Both the position numbers and the translations under genes were made by a program. The notes under the pieces were generated by a model, which saw nothing but the letters and a program-made list of their open reading frames with translations, had not been told where the DNA came from and made no database searches. Below are positions 47,717-56,941 of a stretch of DNA of 64,000 bases, piece by piece (positions within the stretch are counted from its first letter, which is position 1; each line of letters begins with the position of its first letter). The stretch comes from Salinisphaera orenii subsp. halophila YIM 95161 (GTDB taxonomy: Bacteria > Pseudomonadota > Gammaproteobacteria > Nevskiales > Salinisphaeraceae), in the NCBI RefSeq assembly GCF_003732545.1, contig NZ_AYKF01000066.1, positions 145,105 through 209,104 of the forward strand, given 5' to 3'.

Positions 47717-49285
47717 TCAGGTAGGCGGCCCGTGGCCACCGCCGCCGGCGGAGGTGACCCGCAGCCGCTGCCCCGGCTGCGCCGTGCCCGTGCACTTGCC
47801 GGGCAGTGAACGCTCGTCGAGCCGGTTCTCGCCGCGGGCGCCGTCGCCGCCGCCGGCGCGTCCCCAGGGCGCGCGCCCGCGGCGTTCGGTGAGCAGCGTG
47901 TAGTCGGTCGCCGCGAGGAACATCAGTTCGCGCTCGATGCCGTCGCCGCCCGCACGCGCGCCCGCGCCGCCGCTGCCGCGGCGTACCGCGTAGCGCGTCA
48001 CCCGCATGGGAAAATGGCGTTCGAGCACTTCCACCGGGGTGTTCAGCGTGTTGGTCATGTGCGCCTGGACCGCCGAAGCCCCGGGCCGCTGGGGCCCGGC
48101 GCCGAGCCCGCCGCCCATGGTTTCGTAGTAGTCCCAGGGCGATTCGTCGGCGTGCGATCCCAGCGCCACGTTGTTCATGCTGCCGTGACTGGCCGCCGGC
48201 ACGCGCTCGGGCACGGCATCGGCGAGCGCGCCGAGCACGGCGTCGACCACGCGCTGGCTGGTCTCGACATTGCCGGCCGCCACCGCGTGCGGCGCGCGGG
48301 CATTGAGCAGCGAGCGTTCCGGCACGCTGAGGCTGATGTCGTCGAAGGCGCCAGCGCAAGCCGGCAGCTGCGCCGGCATCAGGCAGCGCAGCGCATACAG
48401 CACCCCGGCGGCGGTCACCGACAGCGGGCAGTTCACGTTGCCCGCGACCATCGGGCTGCTGCCGGCGAAGTCGACGTGCACGCGAGAGCCTTCGACGTCG
48501 AGGCAGCAGGCGATGGCCAGATCGGTGCTGCCCTGGCCGTCGTCGTCGAGATAGTCGGTGAAGCGATAGCGTCCGTCCGGCAGCGCCGCCAGTGCGCCGG
48601 CCGCGAGCTGACGTGCATAGCCGTTGTAATCCGCGAGCCGACCTTCGAAGGCATCGACACCCGGGTACTCGTCGACGAGTGCGGCGAGCCGAGCCATGCC
48701 GACCCGGTTGGCCGCGATCTGCGCGGAGAAATCGCCGCGGGCGATATCGGGGTTGCGCAACCGCGTCAGCCAGCCGCCCAGAACCGCCTCGTCGATCGCG
48801 TCCTCGCGGACCAGCGCCACGGGCGCGATCACGAGGCCTTCCTCCGCCAGATCCGTGGACAGGGGCATGGAGCCCGGCGAGTCCGCGCCGATGTCGGCGT
48901 GATGGGCCCGGTTGACCACGAAAGCTGCAATCCGGTCGTCGACGAACAGCGGCGCGATCAGGGTCACGTCGGGCAGATGAGTGCCGCCCAGATACGGGTC
49001 GTTGAGCGCGACCATCTCGCCGGGACGCCACTCGCGCGAGGCCACGATGTCGGCCATCGCGTAGGCCATACTGCCCAGATGCACGGGGATGTGGGCGGCC
49101 TGGGCGCAGAGCCGGCCCGCGGCGTCGAACACGGCACAGGAATAGTCGAGCCGGTCGCGGATGTTGGGCGAGAAGGCGGCCTGGGCCAGGCGTGCGCCCA
49201 TCTCCTCGCAGACAGCGGTGATGCGACTGGCGAACACGGCCAGTTCGATCGCGTCGTGACCGCGGGTATCGGCGGGGCAAGTCAT
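47717..49285 (-). CDS. Hydantoinase B / 5-oxoprolinase B-type protein
   Basis: The 522-residue protein matches HyuB: an N-terminal ITAVCEEMGARLAQAAFSPNIRDRLDYSCAVFD, the HIPVHLGSM segment, LNDPYLGGTHLPDV, VNRAHHADIG and GNVETSQRVVDAV. HyuB normally works with HyuA to open hydantoins, 5-oxoproline or acetone-like substrates by ATP-dependent steps. No hyuA lies next to it here, so the partner is elsewhere or the role differs. 5-oxoproline, a glutathione breakdown product, is a plausible substrate (inference). Confidence 0.87.
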   Translation of the reverse strand: MTCPADTRGHDAIELAVFASRITAVCEEMGARLAQAAFSPNIRDRLDYSCAVFDAAGRLCAQAAHIPVHLGSMAYAMADIVASREWRPGEMVALNDPYLGGTHLPDVTLIAPLFVDDRIAAFVVNRAHHADIGADSPGSMPLSTDLAEEGLVIAPVALVREDAIDEAVLGGWLTRLRNPDIARGDFSAQIAANRVGMARLAALVDEYPGVDAFEGRLADYNGYARQLAAGALAALPDGRYRFTDYLDDDGQGSTDLAIACCLDVEGSRVHVDFAGSSPMVAGNVNCPLSVTAAGVLYALRCLMPAQLPACAGAFDDISLSVPERSLLNARAPHAVAAGNVETSQRVVDAVLGALADAVPERVPAASHGSMNNVALGSHADESPWDYYETMGGGLGAGPQRPGASAVQAHMTNTLNTPVEVLERHFPMRVTRYAVRRGSGGAGARAGGDGIERELMFLAATDYTLLTERRGRAPWGRAGGGDGARGENRLDERSLPGKCTGTAQPGQRLRVTSAGGGGHGPPT

Positions 49286-49374
49286 TGCGCGAGCATAGCA
49301 ATCGTAATGGCCGCCGTCAGGCGCGATGCCGGCGATCTGGCCTCAGTAGAAACCCGCAGAATCACCGTGATGCT

Positions 49375-49404
49375 TTGAAAATCGACTCGAAACCCCTATA
49401 TAAA
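49375..49404 (+). promoter_or_regulatory. Sigma-70-like promoter of the superoxide dismutase gene
   Basis: TTGAAA (49375-49380) is followed by TATATAAA (49397-49404), giving 16 bases to TATATA or 18 to TATAAA. The start codon is about 43 bases further down. The region is markedly more AT-rich than its surroundings. Confidence 0.6.
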
Positions 49405-49446
49405 GTCGAGGCGTTGATTCACTCATCTCAGAAGAAGGGATACGTC

Positions 49447-50055
49447 ATGGCATTTGAACTGCCCGATCTACCGTACGACTACGATGCACTCGAACCGTAC
49501 ATCGACGGTCGTACGATGGAGATTCACTACGAGAAGCATCACAACGCGTATCTGACCAAGTTCAAGAAGGCGATCGAGGGCACGGAGCTCGAGGACCAAG
49601 ATCTCGAGACCATTCTCTCGAAGGCCGGCCAGCACGGCCCCGGCGTGCGCAACCAGGGCGGTGGCTTCTACAACCACAACATCTTCTGGCAGTGCATGTC
49701 GCCCTCGGGCGGCGGCAAGCCGACCGGTGATCTCGCCAAGGCGATCGATTCGAGCTTCGGCTCCTTTGACGAGTTCAAGGAGCAGTTCACGAACGCGGCC
49801 ACCGGCCTGTTCGGCTCCGGCTTCGTCTGGCTCGTGCCGCAGGGCAATCAGCTGCGGATCGTGTCCACCCAGAACCAGGACAACCCGATCATGGATGTCG
49901 TCTCCGAGGACGGCAAACCGGTGATGGGGCTGGACGTCTGGGAGCACGCCTTCTATCTGAAGTACCAGAACCGCAAGCCGGAATACGTCGAAGCCTGGTG
50001 GAACGTCGTCAACTGGGACGGCATCGCCAAGCGCTACGAGGACGCCAAGGGCTAA
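49447..50055 (+). CDS. Superoxide dismutase, Fe/Mn type
   Basis: The enzyme dismutes superoxide to oxygen and peroxide. The 202-residue protein shows EIHYEKHHNAY with the first metal histidine, GGGFYNHNIFWQCMSP with the second, and GLDVWEHAFYLKYQNRK with the metal aspartate and last histidine. The GGGFYNH form resembles Mn-type enzymes, but the metal cannot be settled from sequence alone. A purine-rich GAAGGGA site precedes the ATG at 49447. It is monocistronic, between its own promoter and terminator. Confidence 0.95.
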   Translation: MAFELPDLPYDYDALEPYIDGRTMEIHYEKHHNAYLTKFKKAIEGTELEDQDLETILSKAGQHGPGVRNQGGGFYNHNIFWQCMSPSGGGKPTGDLAKAIDSSFGSFDEFKEQFTNAATGLFGSGFVWLVPQGNQLRIVSTQNQDNPIMDVVSEDGKPVMGLDVWEHAFYLKYQNRKPEYVEAWWNVVNWDGIAKRYEDAKG

Positions 50056-50081
50056 ACACCCGCTCCGGTTGCGCTAGAATG

Positions 50082-50112
50082 CAGCCCCGTCGCACTGCGG
50101 CGGGGCTGTTTT
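50082..50112 (+). terminator. Rho-independent terminator after the SOD gene
   Basis: CAGCCCCG (50082-50089) pairs with CGGGGCTG (50101-50108), followed by TTTTC. Confidence 0.82.
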
Positions 50113-50130
50113 CATTGATACGCCGCAGCC

Positions 50131-51327
50131 ATGACGCATTCCCATCTGATTCCGACCTACAAACGCCAGCCCGTGGCCTTCGAGCGTGGCGAAGGCGCCT
50201 GGTTGTTCGACACCGCCGGCCGGCGCTATCTCGACGCCCTCTCGGGCATCGCGGTGAATGCCCTGGGGCACGCCCATCCGGCGCTGATCGCCGCGATCGG
50301 CGAACAGGCCAACCGCCTGCTGCACACCTCCAACCTCTACGAGATCGAGGTCCAGTCAAGACTGGCGGACCGCCTCTGCGAGCTCGCCGGCATGGACGCC
50401 GTGTTCTTCGGCAACAGCGGCAGCGAAGCCAACGAGGCCGCCATCAAGCTCGCGCGCCTGCACGGCCACGGCCGCGGCATCGACACACCGCGCATTGTAG
50501 TGATGGAGAGCGCTTTTCACGGCCGCACGCTGGCCGCCCTGGCCGCCACCGGCAATCCGTCGGCACAGCAGGGGTTCGAACCACTGCCCGAGGGCTTCGT
50601 ACGCGTGCCCTACGGCGACCTCGAGGCCATCCGCGCGCTGGACGACGGCGACATCGCGGCGGTGCTGGTCGAGCCCATTCAGGGCGAAGGCGGCGTACGC
50701 GTGCCGCCGGCGTCGTTTCTTCCCAGTCTTCGCGCGCTGTGCGACACGCGCGGCTGGCTGCTGATGGTCGACGAGGTCCAGACCGGCGTCGGGCGCACGG
50801 GCGACTGGTTCGCCCACCAGGCAAGCGGGATCACGCCGGACGTCATGTGTCTGGCGAAAGGACTCGGCGGCGGCGTGCCCATCGGCGCCACGCTGGTGGC
50901 CGGGCCGGCACGCGAACTGTTCGGCCCCGGCAGCCACGGCTCGACCTTCGGCGGCAATCCGTTAGCCTGCCGAGCCGCGCTCGCGGTACTCGACACGATC
51001 GACGACGACGGCCTGCTCACCCATGCCCAGGCCATGGGGGAATCCATCCGCGGCCAGATCGAGGCGCGCGTCGGCGGTCTTGACGTGGTGCGGGATATCC
51101 GCGGCGCCGGGCTGATGATCGGCATCGAACTGGGCCGGCCCTGCCCGGAGCTTGTCGAGACCGCCCGCGAACGCGGCGTCCTGCTCAACGTGACCGCCGG
51201 CTCGGTCATCCGCCTGCTGCCACCGCTGATCATCGCGCCGCCCGAAGTCGAGCGGCTCGTGGACACCGTCTGCGAGCTGATCGAGAACGCGGCGGCTTCC
51301 GACAACGACACACGAGCCAACGCATGA
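50131..51327 (+). CDS. argD: Acetylornithine aminotransferase
   Basis: ArgD transaminates N-acetylglutamate semialdehyde in arginine synthesis and often serves in the DAP pathway. The 398-residue PLP enzyme shows [63 protein letters not shown] and [14 protein letters not shown] with the Schiff-base lysine. Its stop overlaps the argF start (ATGA), so the two are coupled. No ARG box was recognised upstream. Confidence 0.95.
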   Translation: MTHSHLIPTYKRQPVAFERGEGAWLFDTAGRRYLDALSGIAVNALGHAHPALIAAIGEQANRLLHTSNLYEIEVQSRLADRLCELAGMDAVFFGNSGSEANEAAIKLARLHGHGRGIDTPRIVVMESAFHGRTLAALAATGNPSAQQGFEPLPEGFVRVPYGDLEAIRALDDGDIAAVLVEPIQGEGGVRVPPASFLPSLRALCDTRGWLLMVDEVQTGVGRTGDWFAHQASGITPDVMCLAKGLGGGVPIGATLVAGPARELFGPGSHGSTFGGNPLACRAALAVLDTIDDDGLLTHAQAMGESIRGQIEARVGGLDVVRDIRGAGLMIGIELGRPCPELVETARERGVLLNVTAGSVIRLLPPLIIAPPEVERLVDTVCELIENAAASDNDTRANA

Positions 51328-52220
51328 CAGTCCGCCATTTCCTCCGCCTCGACGACCTCGGCGCCGACGGCATCCGCCGCGTGATCGACAGCGCCATCGC
51401 GCTGAAGGCCAGGCCGCCGCGCAAGCCGCCGCTGGCCGGCCGGACGCTGGCGATGCTGTTCGAGAAAGCCTCGACGCGCACCCGGGTTTCGTTCGAGGCA
51501 GGCATGACCCAGCTCGGCGGCCATGCCATCTTCCTGTCGCCGGCCGACACCCAGATCGGGCGCGGCGAGCCGGTCGAGGACACCGCCCGCGTGCTCTCGC
51601 GCATGGCCGACGCGATCATGATCCGCAACCACTCGCACGACACGCTCGAGCGTTTCGCCGCCTATTCGCGGGCCCCGGTCATCAACGGGCTGACCGACCG
51701 CCTGCATCCCTGCCAGCTGCTGGCCGATCTCCAGACCTACACCGAGCACCGCGGCGACATCGCCGGCCGGACGGTGGCCTGGATCGGTGACGGCAACAAT
51801 ATGTGCAACTCCTGGCTGCACGCGGCGCGCCTGCTCGATTTCACGCTGCGCGTGGCGGCACCACCCGGGTATCAGCCGGAGGCGCGGATCGTCGAGGCCG
51901 CCGGCGCGCATGCCGTGATCTGCGAGGACGCCCCCGAGGCCGCCGACGGCGCGGACCTGGTGGTCACCGACGTCTGGGCCAGCATGGGCGACGAGGACGA
52001 CCGCGAGGCGCGGCTAGCGGATTTCGCCAACTTCCAGGTCAATCGCGCGCTGATGAGCTGGACCGCCGACGACGCCCTGTTCATGCATTGCCTGCCCGCC
52101 CACCGCGGCGAAGAAGTCAGCGCCGAGGTGATCGACGGGCCGAGCAGCGTCGTCTGGGACGAGGCCGAGAATCGACTCCACGCGCAGAAGGCGCTGCTGC
52201 TCGATCTGCTCGACGCCTGA
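51324..52220 (+). CDS. argF: Ornithine carbamoyltransferase
   Basis: ArgF joins carbamoyl phosphate (from CarAB, also in this window) to ornithine to form citrulline. The 298-residue protein has the carbamoyl-phosphate motif [52 protein letters not shown] with the ornithine site, and [10 protein letters not shown]. It is coupled to argD and converges on egtD 11 bases away. Confidence 0.96.
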   Translation: MTVRHFLRLDDLGADGIRRVIDSAIALKARPPRKPPLAGRTLAMLFEKASTRTRVSFEAGMTQLGGHAIFLSPADTQIGRGEPVEDTARVLSRMADAIMIRNHSHDTLERFAAYSRAPVINGLTDRLHPCQLLADLQTYTEHRGDIAGRTVAWIGDGNNMCNSWLHAARLLDFTLRVAAPPGYQPEARIVEAAGAHAVICEDAPEAADGADLVVTDVWASMGDEDDREARLADFANFQVNRALMSWTADDALFMHCLPAHRGEEVSAEVIDGPSSVVWDEAENRLHAQKALLLDLLDA

Positions 52221-52231
52221 CGGGCCCGGCC

Positions 52232-53236
52232 TCAGCCGTCGGCGTCGGCGCGCCCGGCGACCACCAGCGAGTAGTCGCCGCCCTCGGCCTCGTGATGGGC
52301 GGTCGCGACGAGGCCCGCGGCGGCCAGAAGACGCTCGATGGAGGCCGGCGTGAACTTGTGGCTGAACTCGGTGACGATCTCCTCGCCGGCCGCCATGTCG
52401 ATGAAGGTGTCCAGCGCACCCAGCCGCACGCTGTGGTCGTGTCCGGCCGCCAGCCGCATCTCGATGCGTTCGTGTTCGGTGTCGAACACCGCCCGGTGGC
52501 GATAGTCGGCGACCGGGAAATCCGCATCCAGCTCGCGATTGATCACCGTGAGCACGTTGCGGTTGAAGGCTGCCGTCACCCCCTCGGCGTCGTCGTAGGC
52601 CGCCTCTAGGCGGCCGCGGTCCTTGACGCGATCCAGGCCCAGCAGCAGGCGATCGTCGGCGCGCATCAGCGCGGCGATCTCGCGCAGCATCGCAATGGCT
52701 GCGGCGGGCTCGAAATTGCCCAGCGTGCCGCCGAGAAAGACGATCAGCCGACGGCCGCTATGCGGCAGCGGCAGCCGGCCCAGACCGCCGGTGTAGTCGC
52801 CGATCAGCGCATGCACGGACAGCCACGGATAGCGGCCCACCAGATCCGCGCCGGCGTCGAGCATCATCTGCGCGCTGACGTCGAAGGGCCAGTAGACCGG
52901 ATGCCGGCCGAGCCGGTCGCAGGCCGCCAGGAGATGGCGGGTCTTGCGCGAGCTGCCGCTGCCCAGCTCCAGCATGTGGTCGGGCGATGCCGCCTCCACG
53001 ATCGAGCCGACATGGGCGGCGAGCAAGGCCTCCTCGGCGCGTGACGGATAGTACTCCGGGGTCGCACAAATGGCCTCGAACAGCTCGGAGCCGTGGTCGT
53101 CGTAGAAATACTTCGCCGGCAGCCAGCGCGGCCGCGACAGCAGCCCGGCCCGGACGTCGTCGGTGAGCGTGGCCACCGCACGATCCGGGGTGACCACGGA
53201 ACTGGCAAGCCGGTCGGTCTGTCCTGAAACGCGCAT
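52232..53236 (-). CDS. egtD: L-histidine N-alpha-methyltransferase (ergothioneine synthesis)
   Basis: EgtD trimethylates histidine to hercynine using SAM, the first step to the thiol antioxidant ergothioneine. The 334-residue protein contains PKYFYDDHGSELFEAICATPEYYPSRAE (in the form AKYFYDDHGSELFE), the SAM motif LELGSGSSRKT, LIVFLGGTLGNFEP and FTEFSHKFTP-like VTEFSHKFTPASIE. It is divergent from egtC-egtB across a 72-base gap. Confidence 0.94.
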   Translation of the reverse strand: MRVSGQTDRLASSVVTPDRAVATLTDDVRAGLLSRPRWLPAKYFYDDHGSELFEAICATPEYYPSRAEEALLAAHVGSIVEAASPDHMLELGSGSSRKTRHLLAACDRLGRHPVYWPFDVSAQMMLDAGADLVGRYPWLSVHALIGDYTGGLGRLPLPHSGRRLIVFLGGTLGNFEPAAAIAMLREIAALMRADDRLLLGLDRVKDRGRLEAAYDDAEGVTAAFNRNVLTVINRELDADFPVADYRHRAVFDTEHERIEMRLAAGHDHSVRLGALDTFIDMAAGEEIVTEFSHKFTPASIERLLAAAGLVATAHHEAEGGDYSLVVAGRADADG

Positions 53237-53308
53237 GAATCAGCGATTTGGCGTGATGGCGTCGGAGGTTATCATGCGCCGATAATCCCGATACCCGGTC
53301 GACTACGG

Positions 53309-54076
53309 ATGTGTCGCATCGCCGCCTACATGGGCGCGCCCGGTTTCCTGAACGATATCCTGCTCGCGCCCGAACACGGGTTGAGCCGACAGGCCTGGGA
53401 CGCGCGCGAGATGGAAAGCGCCACGGTCAACGCCGACGGCTGGGGCGCGGCCTGGCTGGACGACGACGACCGCCCAGCGGTCTATCGCAACATCCTGCCG
53501 ATCTGGGCGGACGTCAACGTCGAGCCGCTGGCCCGCAGCCTGCGATCGCGGCTGTGGCTGGGCAACGTCCGCAGCGCCACGCCGGGGCTGGGCACCGATC
53601 ACGCCAACACGCAGCCATTCTGCGACGAGCGTTTGTTGTTTACCCACAACGGGTTCGTCGATCGCTTCGCAACCACGCTGCGGGCGAGGCTGCGGGCCGA
53701 GCTCGCGCCCGCGGTGGAGACCTCAATCGTCGGCAACACCGATTCCGAGTATCTGTTCGCCCTGCTCCGCCAGCAGGCCGGCGACCCGGTGACCCGTGCG
53801 CGCACGGCCATCGCCCTGCTGCGCGGCTGGCTCGCCGAGACGCCGGATGTGCGCGCGCTGCTCGCCTTCGTGCTGACCGACGGCGAGCGGCTGGTCGCGG
53901 TGCGCACCGCCATCAATGCGCGCGCGCCGTCGCTGTATTATCACGCCGATTGGCGGGCCGGCACGATGATCGCCTCCGAACCCTTCGACACCGACTCCGG
54001 ATGGACACGGATCGAAACCGACACACTGGTCGTAGTAGACAGGCAGAGTTCAGTCCCCGTTGTCGAAACACTATGA
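53309..54076 (+). CDS. egtC: EgtC-type class II glutamine amidotransferase
   Basis: EgtC removes the gamma-glutamyl group from the hercynyl-cysteine sulfoxide intermediate of ergothioneine synthesis. The 255-residue protein begins MCRIAAYMG, with Cys2 as the Ntn nucleophile, and shows NADGWGAAWL, GNVRSATPG, FTHNGFVDRF and NTDSEYLFALL. It overlaps egtB by four bases (ATGA). Presence of EgtC implies the gamma-glutamylcysteine-dependent (mycobacterial-type) route. Confidence 0.92.
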   Translation: MCRIAAYMGAPGFLNDILLAPEHGLSRQAWDAREMESATVNADGWGAAWLDDDDRPAVYRNILPIWADVNVEPLARSLRSRLWLGNVRSATPGLGTDHANTQPFCDERLLFTHNGFVDRFATTLRARLRAELAPAVETSIVGNTDSEYLFALLRQQAGDPVTRARTAIALLRGWLAETPDVRALLAFVLTDGERLVAVRTAINARAPSLYYHADWRAGTMIASEPFDTDSGWTRIETDTLVVVDRQSSVPVVETL

Positions 54077-55206
54077 ACCCACCGTTTCCCCACCGCCTGG
54101 CCGGTCTGCGTGCGGCCAGCCGCGCCATGCTCGACGCCGTGCCCGAGCACGATCTCACACGCCAGAGCCATGCCGAGCTCAGCCCGCTGCTCTGGCACGT
54201 CGGGCATGTCTTTTTCGTCGAGCACTACTGGCTGGCGGAATGCGTCTTCGGCGACCATGACATCACCGACCACTGGCGCACGCTGTATTTTCCGGAACTC
54301 TGCGCCAAGGGCGAGCGCAGCGCCCGCCTGCCCGGCCCAGACGCGATGCGCGACTGGACCCGCGCCGTGGCGGCGCGCAGCGACGCCTACTGGGCCGCCA
54401 CCCCGGAGATGGATCATGCCCTGCTGAACGACGGCTATCTGGAGGCGTTCCTGCGTCAGCACTACGCCCAGCATCTGGAGACCATGCGTCTGGCCTGCGA
54501 CCAGCTCGCACTCGGACATACGACGCGGCCGGCCGCCACCGCCCTGGCGCCCGCCTCTCCCGAGTGCACGACCACCCACGTGCCGGCCCATACCGCGACC
54601 ATCGGCACGGACGACGTGGCGGCCTACGACAACGAAAAGCCGGCGTTCGAGACCCACGTCGCTGCCTTCGACATCGCCGACCATCCGGTGACCAATGCAC
54701 AGTGGCTCGGCCTCATGGAGGCCGGCGGCTATCACCGCCCTGAGCTCTGGGACCCGGCCGGCTGGGCCTGGCGCGAGGCCGCCGGCGTCACCCACCCCCA
54801 GCACTGGCGGCCGGCAGGGGGACACGGCTGGCACGTGCCCGGCGACGGCGAGGACGCGATCGCCGACGCCCCGGTCCACGGCATCGGCTGGTACGAAGCG
54901 CGCGCCTTCGCCCGTTACGCGGGCGCGCGGCTGCCCACGGAGATCGAATGGGAAGCCGCGCGCCGAGCGGACTGCCTGCGCGGCCTGCACCGGGTCTGGG
55001 AATGGTGTGCGGACGCCTTCCATCCCTACCCCGGCTTCACCGCCTTCCCCTACGAAGCCTATTCGCAATCGTGGTTCGACGGCGACCATTTCGTGGCCCG
55101 CGGCGGCAGCCGCCATACCGAGCCCGACGTGCTGCGTCCGGGCTTTCGCAACTTCTATCCGCCAGCCCATCGCCACGTGCGCGCCGGCCTGCGGCTGGCG
55201 TTCTAG
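54073..55206 (+). CDS. egtB: Hercynine oxygenase / sulfoxide synthase EgtB
   Basis: EgtB joins hercynine to gamma-glutamylcysteine (or cysteine) with oxygen at a non-heme iron. The 377-residue protein has an N-terminal DinB-like domain with iron ligands in LLWHVGHVFFVEHYWLAE and LRQHYAQHLETMRLA. The C-terminal formylglycine-generating-enzyme fold shows HPVTNAQWLGLM, RLPTEIEWEAARRA and FVARGGSRHTEPDVLRPGFRN. egtA and egtE are not nearby; gshA at 10.5 kb could supply gamma-glutamylcysteine. Its TAG stop overlaps the left end of the repeat element. Confidence 0.93.
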   Translation: MNPPFPHRLAGLRAASRAMLDAVPEHDLTRQSHAELSPLLWHVGHVFFVEHYWLAECVFGDHDITDHWRTLYFPELCAKGERSARLPGPDAMRDWTRAVAARSDAYWAATPEMDHALLNDGYLEAFLRQHYAQHLETMRLACDQLALGHTTRPAATALAPASPECTTTHVPAHTATIGTDDVAAYDNEKPAFETHVAAFDIADHPVTNAQWLGLMEAGGYHRPELWDPAGWAWREAAGVTHPQHWRPAGGHGWHVPGDGEDAIADAPVHGIGWYEARAFARYAGARLPTEIEWEAARRADCLRGLHRVWEWCADAFHPYPGFTAFPYEAYSQSWFDGDHFVARGGSRHTEPDVLRPGFRNFYPPAHRHVRAGLRLAF

Positions 55207-55474
55207 GGCCTGTTAACACTTCATGCGAGCCCGCGCCAAGCGCTGTTGTGCGGCAAGACGAGGCGTAGTACGCGCCGTGCACTCATTCTGCACCAGCGTG
55301 CGACAACGCTGGATTGCCGCACAACAGCGCTTGTCCCGAAGGGTTGGACCTCAAATCGCGCTCTGCGGCGTTGCCAGCCTTGATCGTGGCGCGCCACGAT
55401 CGGCGACTCGCGCCGTGCAGAACACGATTTGAGGTCTCCAACGCGGCGTTCGCATGAAGTGTTTACAGGCCCTA
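55204..55474. mobile_element. 269-bp TA-flanked inverted-repeat element (MITE-like)
   Basis: The ends 55205-55227 and 55451-55473 are inverted copies matching at 22 of 23 positions (starting AGGGCCTGTTAACACTTCAT). A TA dinucleotide lies at each outer edge (55204-55205, 55473-55474), as a TA target duplication would leave. Inside are a perfect 20-base inverted repeat (55237-55256 with 55314-55333), an 18-of-20 inverted repeat (55347-55366 with 55417-55436), and at its centre a perfect 18-base palindrome (55383-55400). No credible reading frame is present. It has no transposase, so it would need one supplied in trans. Related, decayed sequence lies after gshA and at the right window edge. Confidence 0.8.
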
Positions 55475-55525
55475 CCGCACCGCTGACGTATACTGCCGGC
55501 CCTCGAGAGATCCGGAGCAAAGCCT

Positions 55526-56437
55526 GTGCCGACGATCGACTTCAATCCGCCGGCCGAAGTCGCCGACACCGTCGCGCGCGCACTCGCCGAGGACATCGGC
55601 GACGGCGACCGCAACGCCCTGCTGGCCGATGCCGCCGCACCCGCGAATGCCGTCGTCGTCGCGCGCGAGAACGCGATCCTGTCCGGCCGGCCCTGGTTCG
55701 ACGCCGTGTTCGCGGCACTGGACGCCGACGTCCGCATCGACTGGAGCTATGACGATGGCGAGCGCATGCGCTCGGAGACGCCGGTCTGCGAACTGCATGG
55801 CCCGGCGCGCGCAGTGCTCAGCGGCGAACGCACGGCGCTGAATTTCCTGCAGCTGCTCTCCGGTGTCGCGAGCACCACCCACGACTACGTGGAACGGGTA
55901 AAGGGCACGAATACCGGCATCGTGGACACGCGCAAGACGCTGCCGGGCCTGCGCAGCGCCCAGCGCTACGCCGTGCGCTGCGGCGGCGGCGTGAATCACC
56001 GTTTCGGTCTGTTCGACGCCATCCTCATCAAGGAAAACCACATCATGGCCGCGGGCGGCATCGAGGCGGCCGTGGCCGGCGCGCGCGCGCAGTCGCCGGA
56101 CCTGTTCCTGCAGGTCGAAGTGGAAACGCTCGAGGAACTCGACGCCGCCCTGGAAGCCGGCGTGGACGCGGTGCTGCTGGACAATTTCGCCACCCATGTC
56201 CTGGCCCGCGCGGTGCACATGGCCGACGCCCACCGGCGACGTTTCCGGCGTCAGATCGTGATCGAGGCCTCCGGCGACATCACCCTGACCAACGTCCGTG
56301 AGATCGCCGACACCGGCGTGGATCGCATCTCCATCGGCGGGCTGACCAAACATATCCGGGCCACCGACTTCTCGATGCGCATGCAGGTCAACGCACCCGC
56401 AAGGGGCGATCCGGCCGCGGGCAGCGCTCAGACCTAG
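55526..56437 (+). CDS. nadC: Nicotinate-nucleotide pyrophosphorylase (carboxylating)
   Basis: NadC converts quinolinate and PRPP to nicotinate mononucleotide in de novo NAD synthesis. The 303-residue protein shows ALAEDIGDGDRNALL at the N-terminus, ERTALNFLQLLSGVAS, DTRKTLPGLR, KENHIMAAGG, VEVETLEELDAAL, DAVLLDNF and EASGDITLTNVREIA. The start is a GTG with GGAG eight bases upstream. The repeat element occupies the region directly upstream and may affect its expression. Confidence 0.95.
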   Translation: MPTIDFNPPAEVADTVARALAEDIGDGDRNALLADAAAPANAVVVARENAILSGRPWFDAVFAALDADVRIDWSYDDGERMRSETPVCELHGPARAVLSGERTALNFLQLLSGVASTTHDYVERVKGTNTGIVDTRKTLPGLRSAQRYAVRCGGGVNHRFGLFDAILIKENHIMAAGGIEAAVAGARAQSPDLFLQVEVETLEELDAALEAGVDAVLLDNFATHVLARAVHMADAHRRRFRRQIVIEASGDITLTNVREIADTGVDRISIGGLTKHIRATDFSMRMQVNAPARGDPAAGSAQT

Positions 56438-56941
56438 AGCGGACGAAGCCGACACGGGGCGCATCGATGAGGCGTGGCGGCACGCTGCGTTCGAACACGC
56501 GATCAACGCCTCGGCCGACGCGCGCACTGGCCGAACCGCCGCCGCGCCGAGCGCCGGGCTTCGCAACGCGCCGGGAATGACGAGGCGTTTGCGCCGCGCC
56601 CAGCTTGCCGTGCCGTCGACTCGATTCCGCACCGGGCTGTCGCATGGCCGGTGCGTCCGGCAGGTACGGGCGGCCAGCACAGGCGCGGCCGGCCGCCCTA
56701 GCGACCGCCCCGCGCGGGCTGCGCCAACGGCGGTCACGGCCTCCGGTCGGGTGACACGACCAGCGCTCGGAATTCAGGATCGCATGGCAAAGCGTCGGCC
56801 CCCGACGCGCGCGTCGCGCGCCCTGGCCGCGACGGCGCGCCGTCGCGTTCGGCGATGGCCCTGCGTTCGCCGTCGCGCGGGCCGACCTGCGCGACGAAAC
56901 GCGTCGACGCGGCGCTGCGCTACCGGTCAGCGCACCGTCTG
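56438..56941. other. Gene-free GC-rich stretch between nadC and metC
   Basis: These 504 bases are very GC-rich. Open frames exist on both strands but have Arg/Ala/Pro-rich translations, no ribosome-binding site and no recognisable domain. No RNA gene, terminator or copy of the repeat family was recognised. Confidence 0.5.

Noticed and set aside
55221..55520. Short open frames on both strands within the repeat element
   Set aside because: They read through palindromic sequence, have no ribosome-binding site, and their translations are Arg/Ser-rich with no family similarity.
56438..56941. A possible small gene or a further repeat copy between nadC and metC
   Set aside because: No open frame has coding character, and no block of identity with the 55.2-kb element longer than about ten bases was found.
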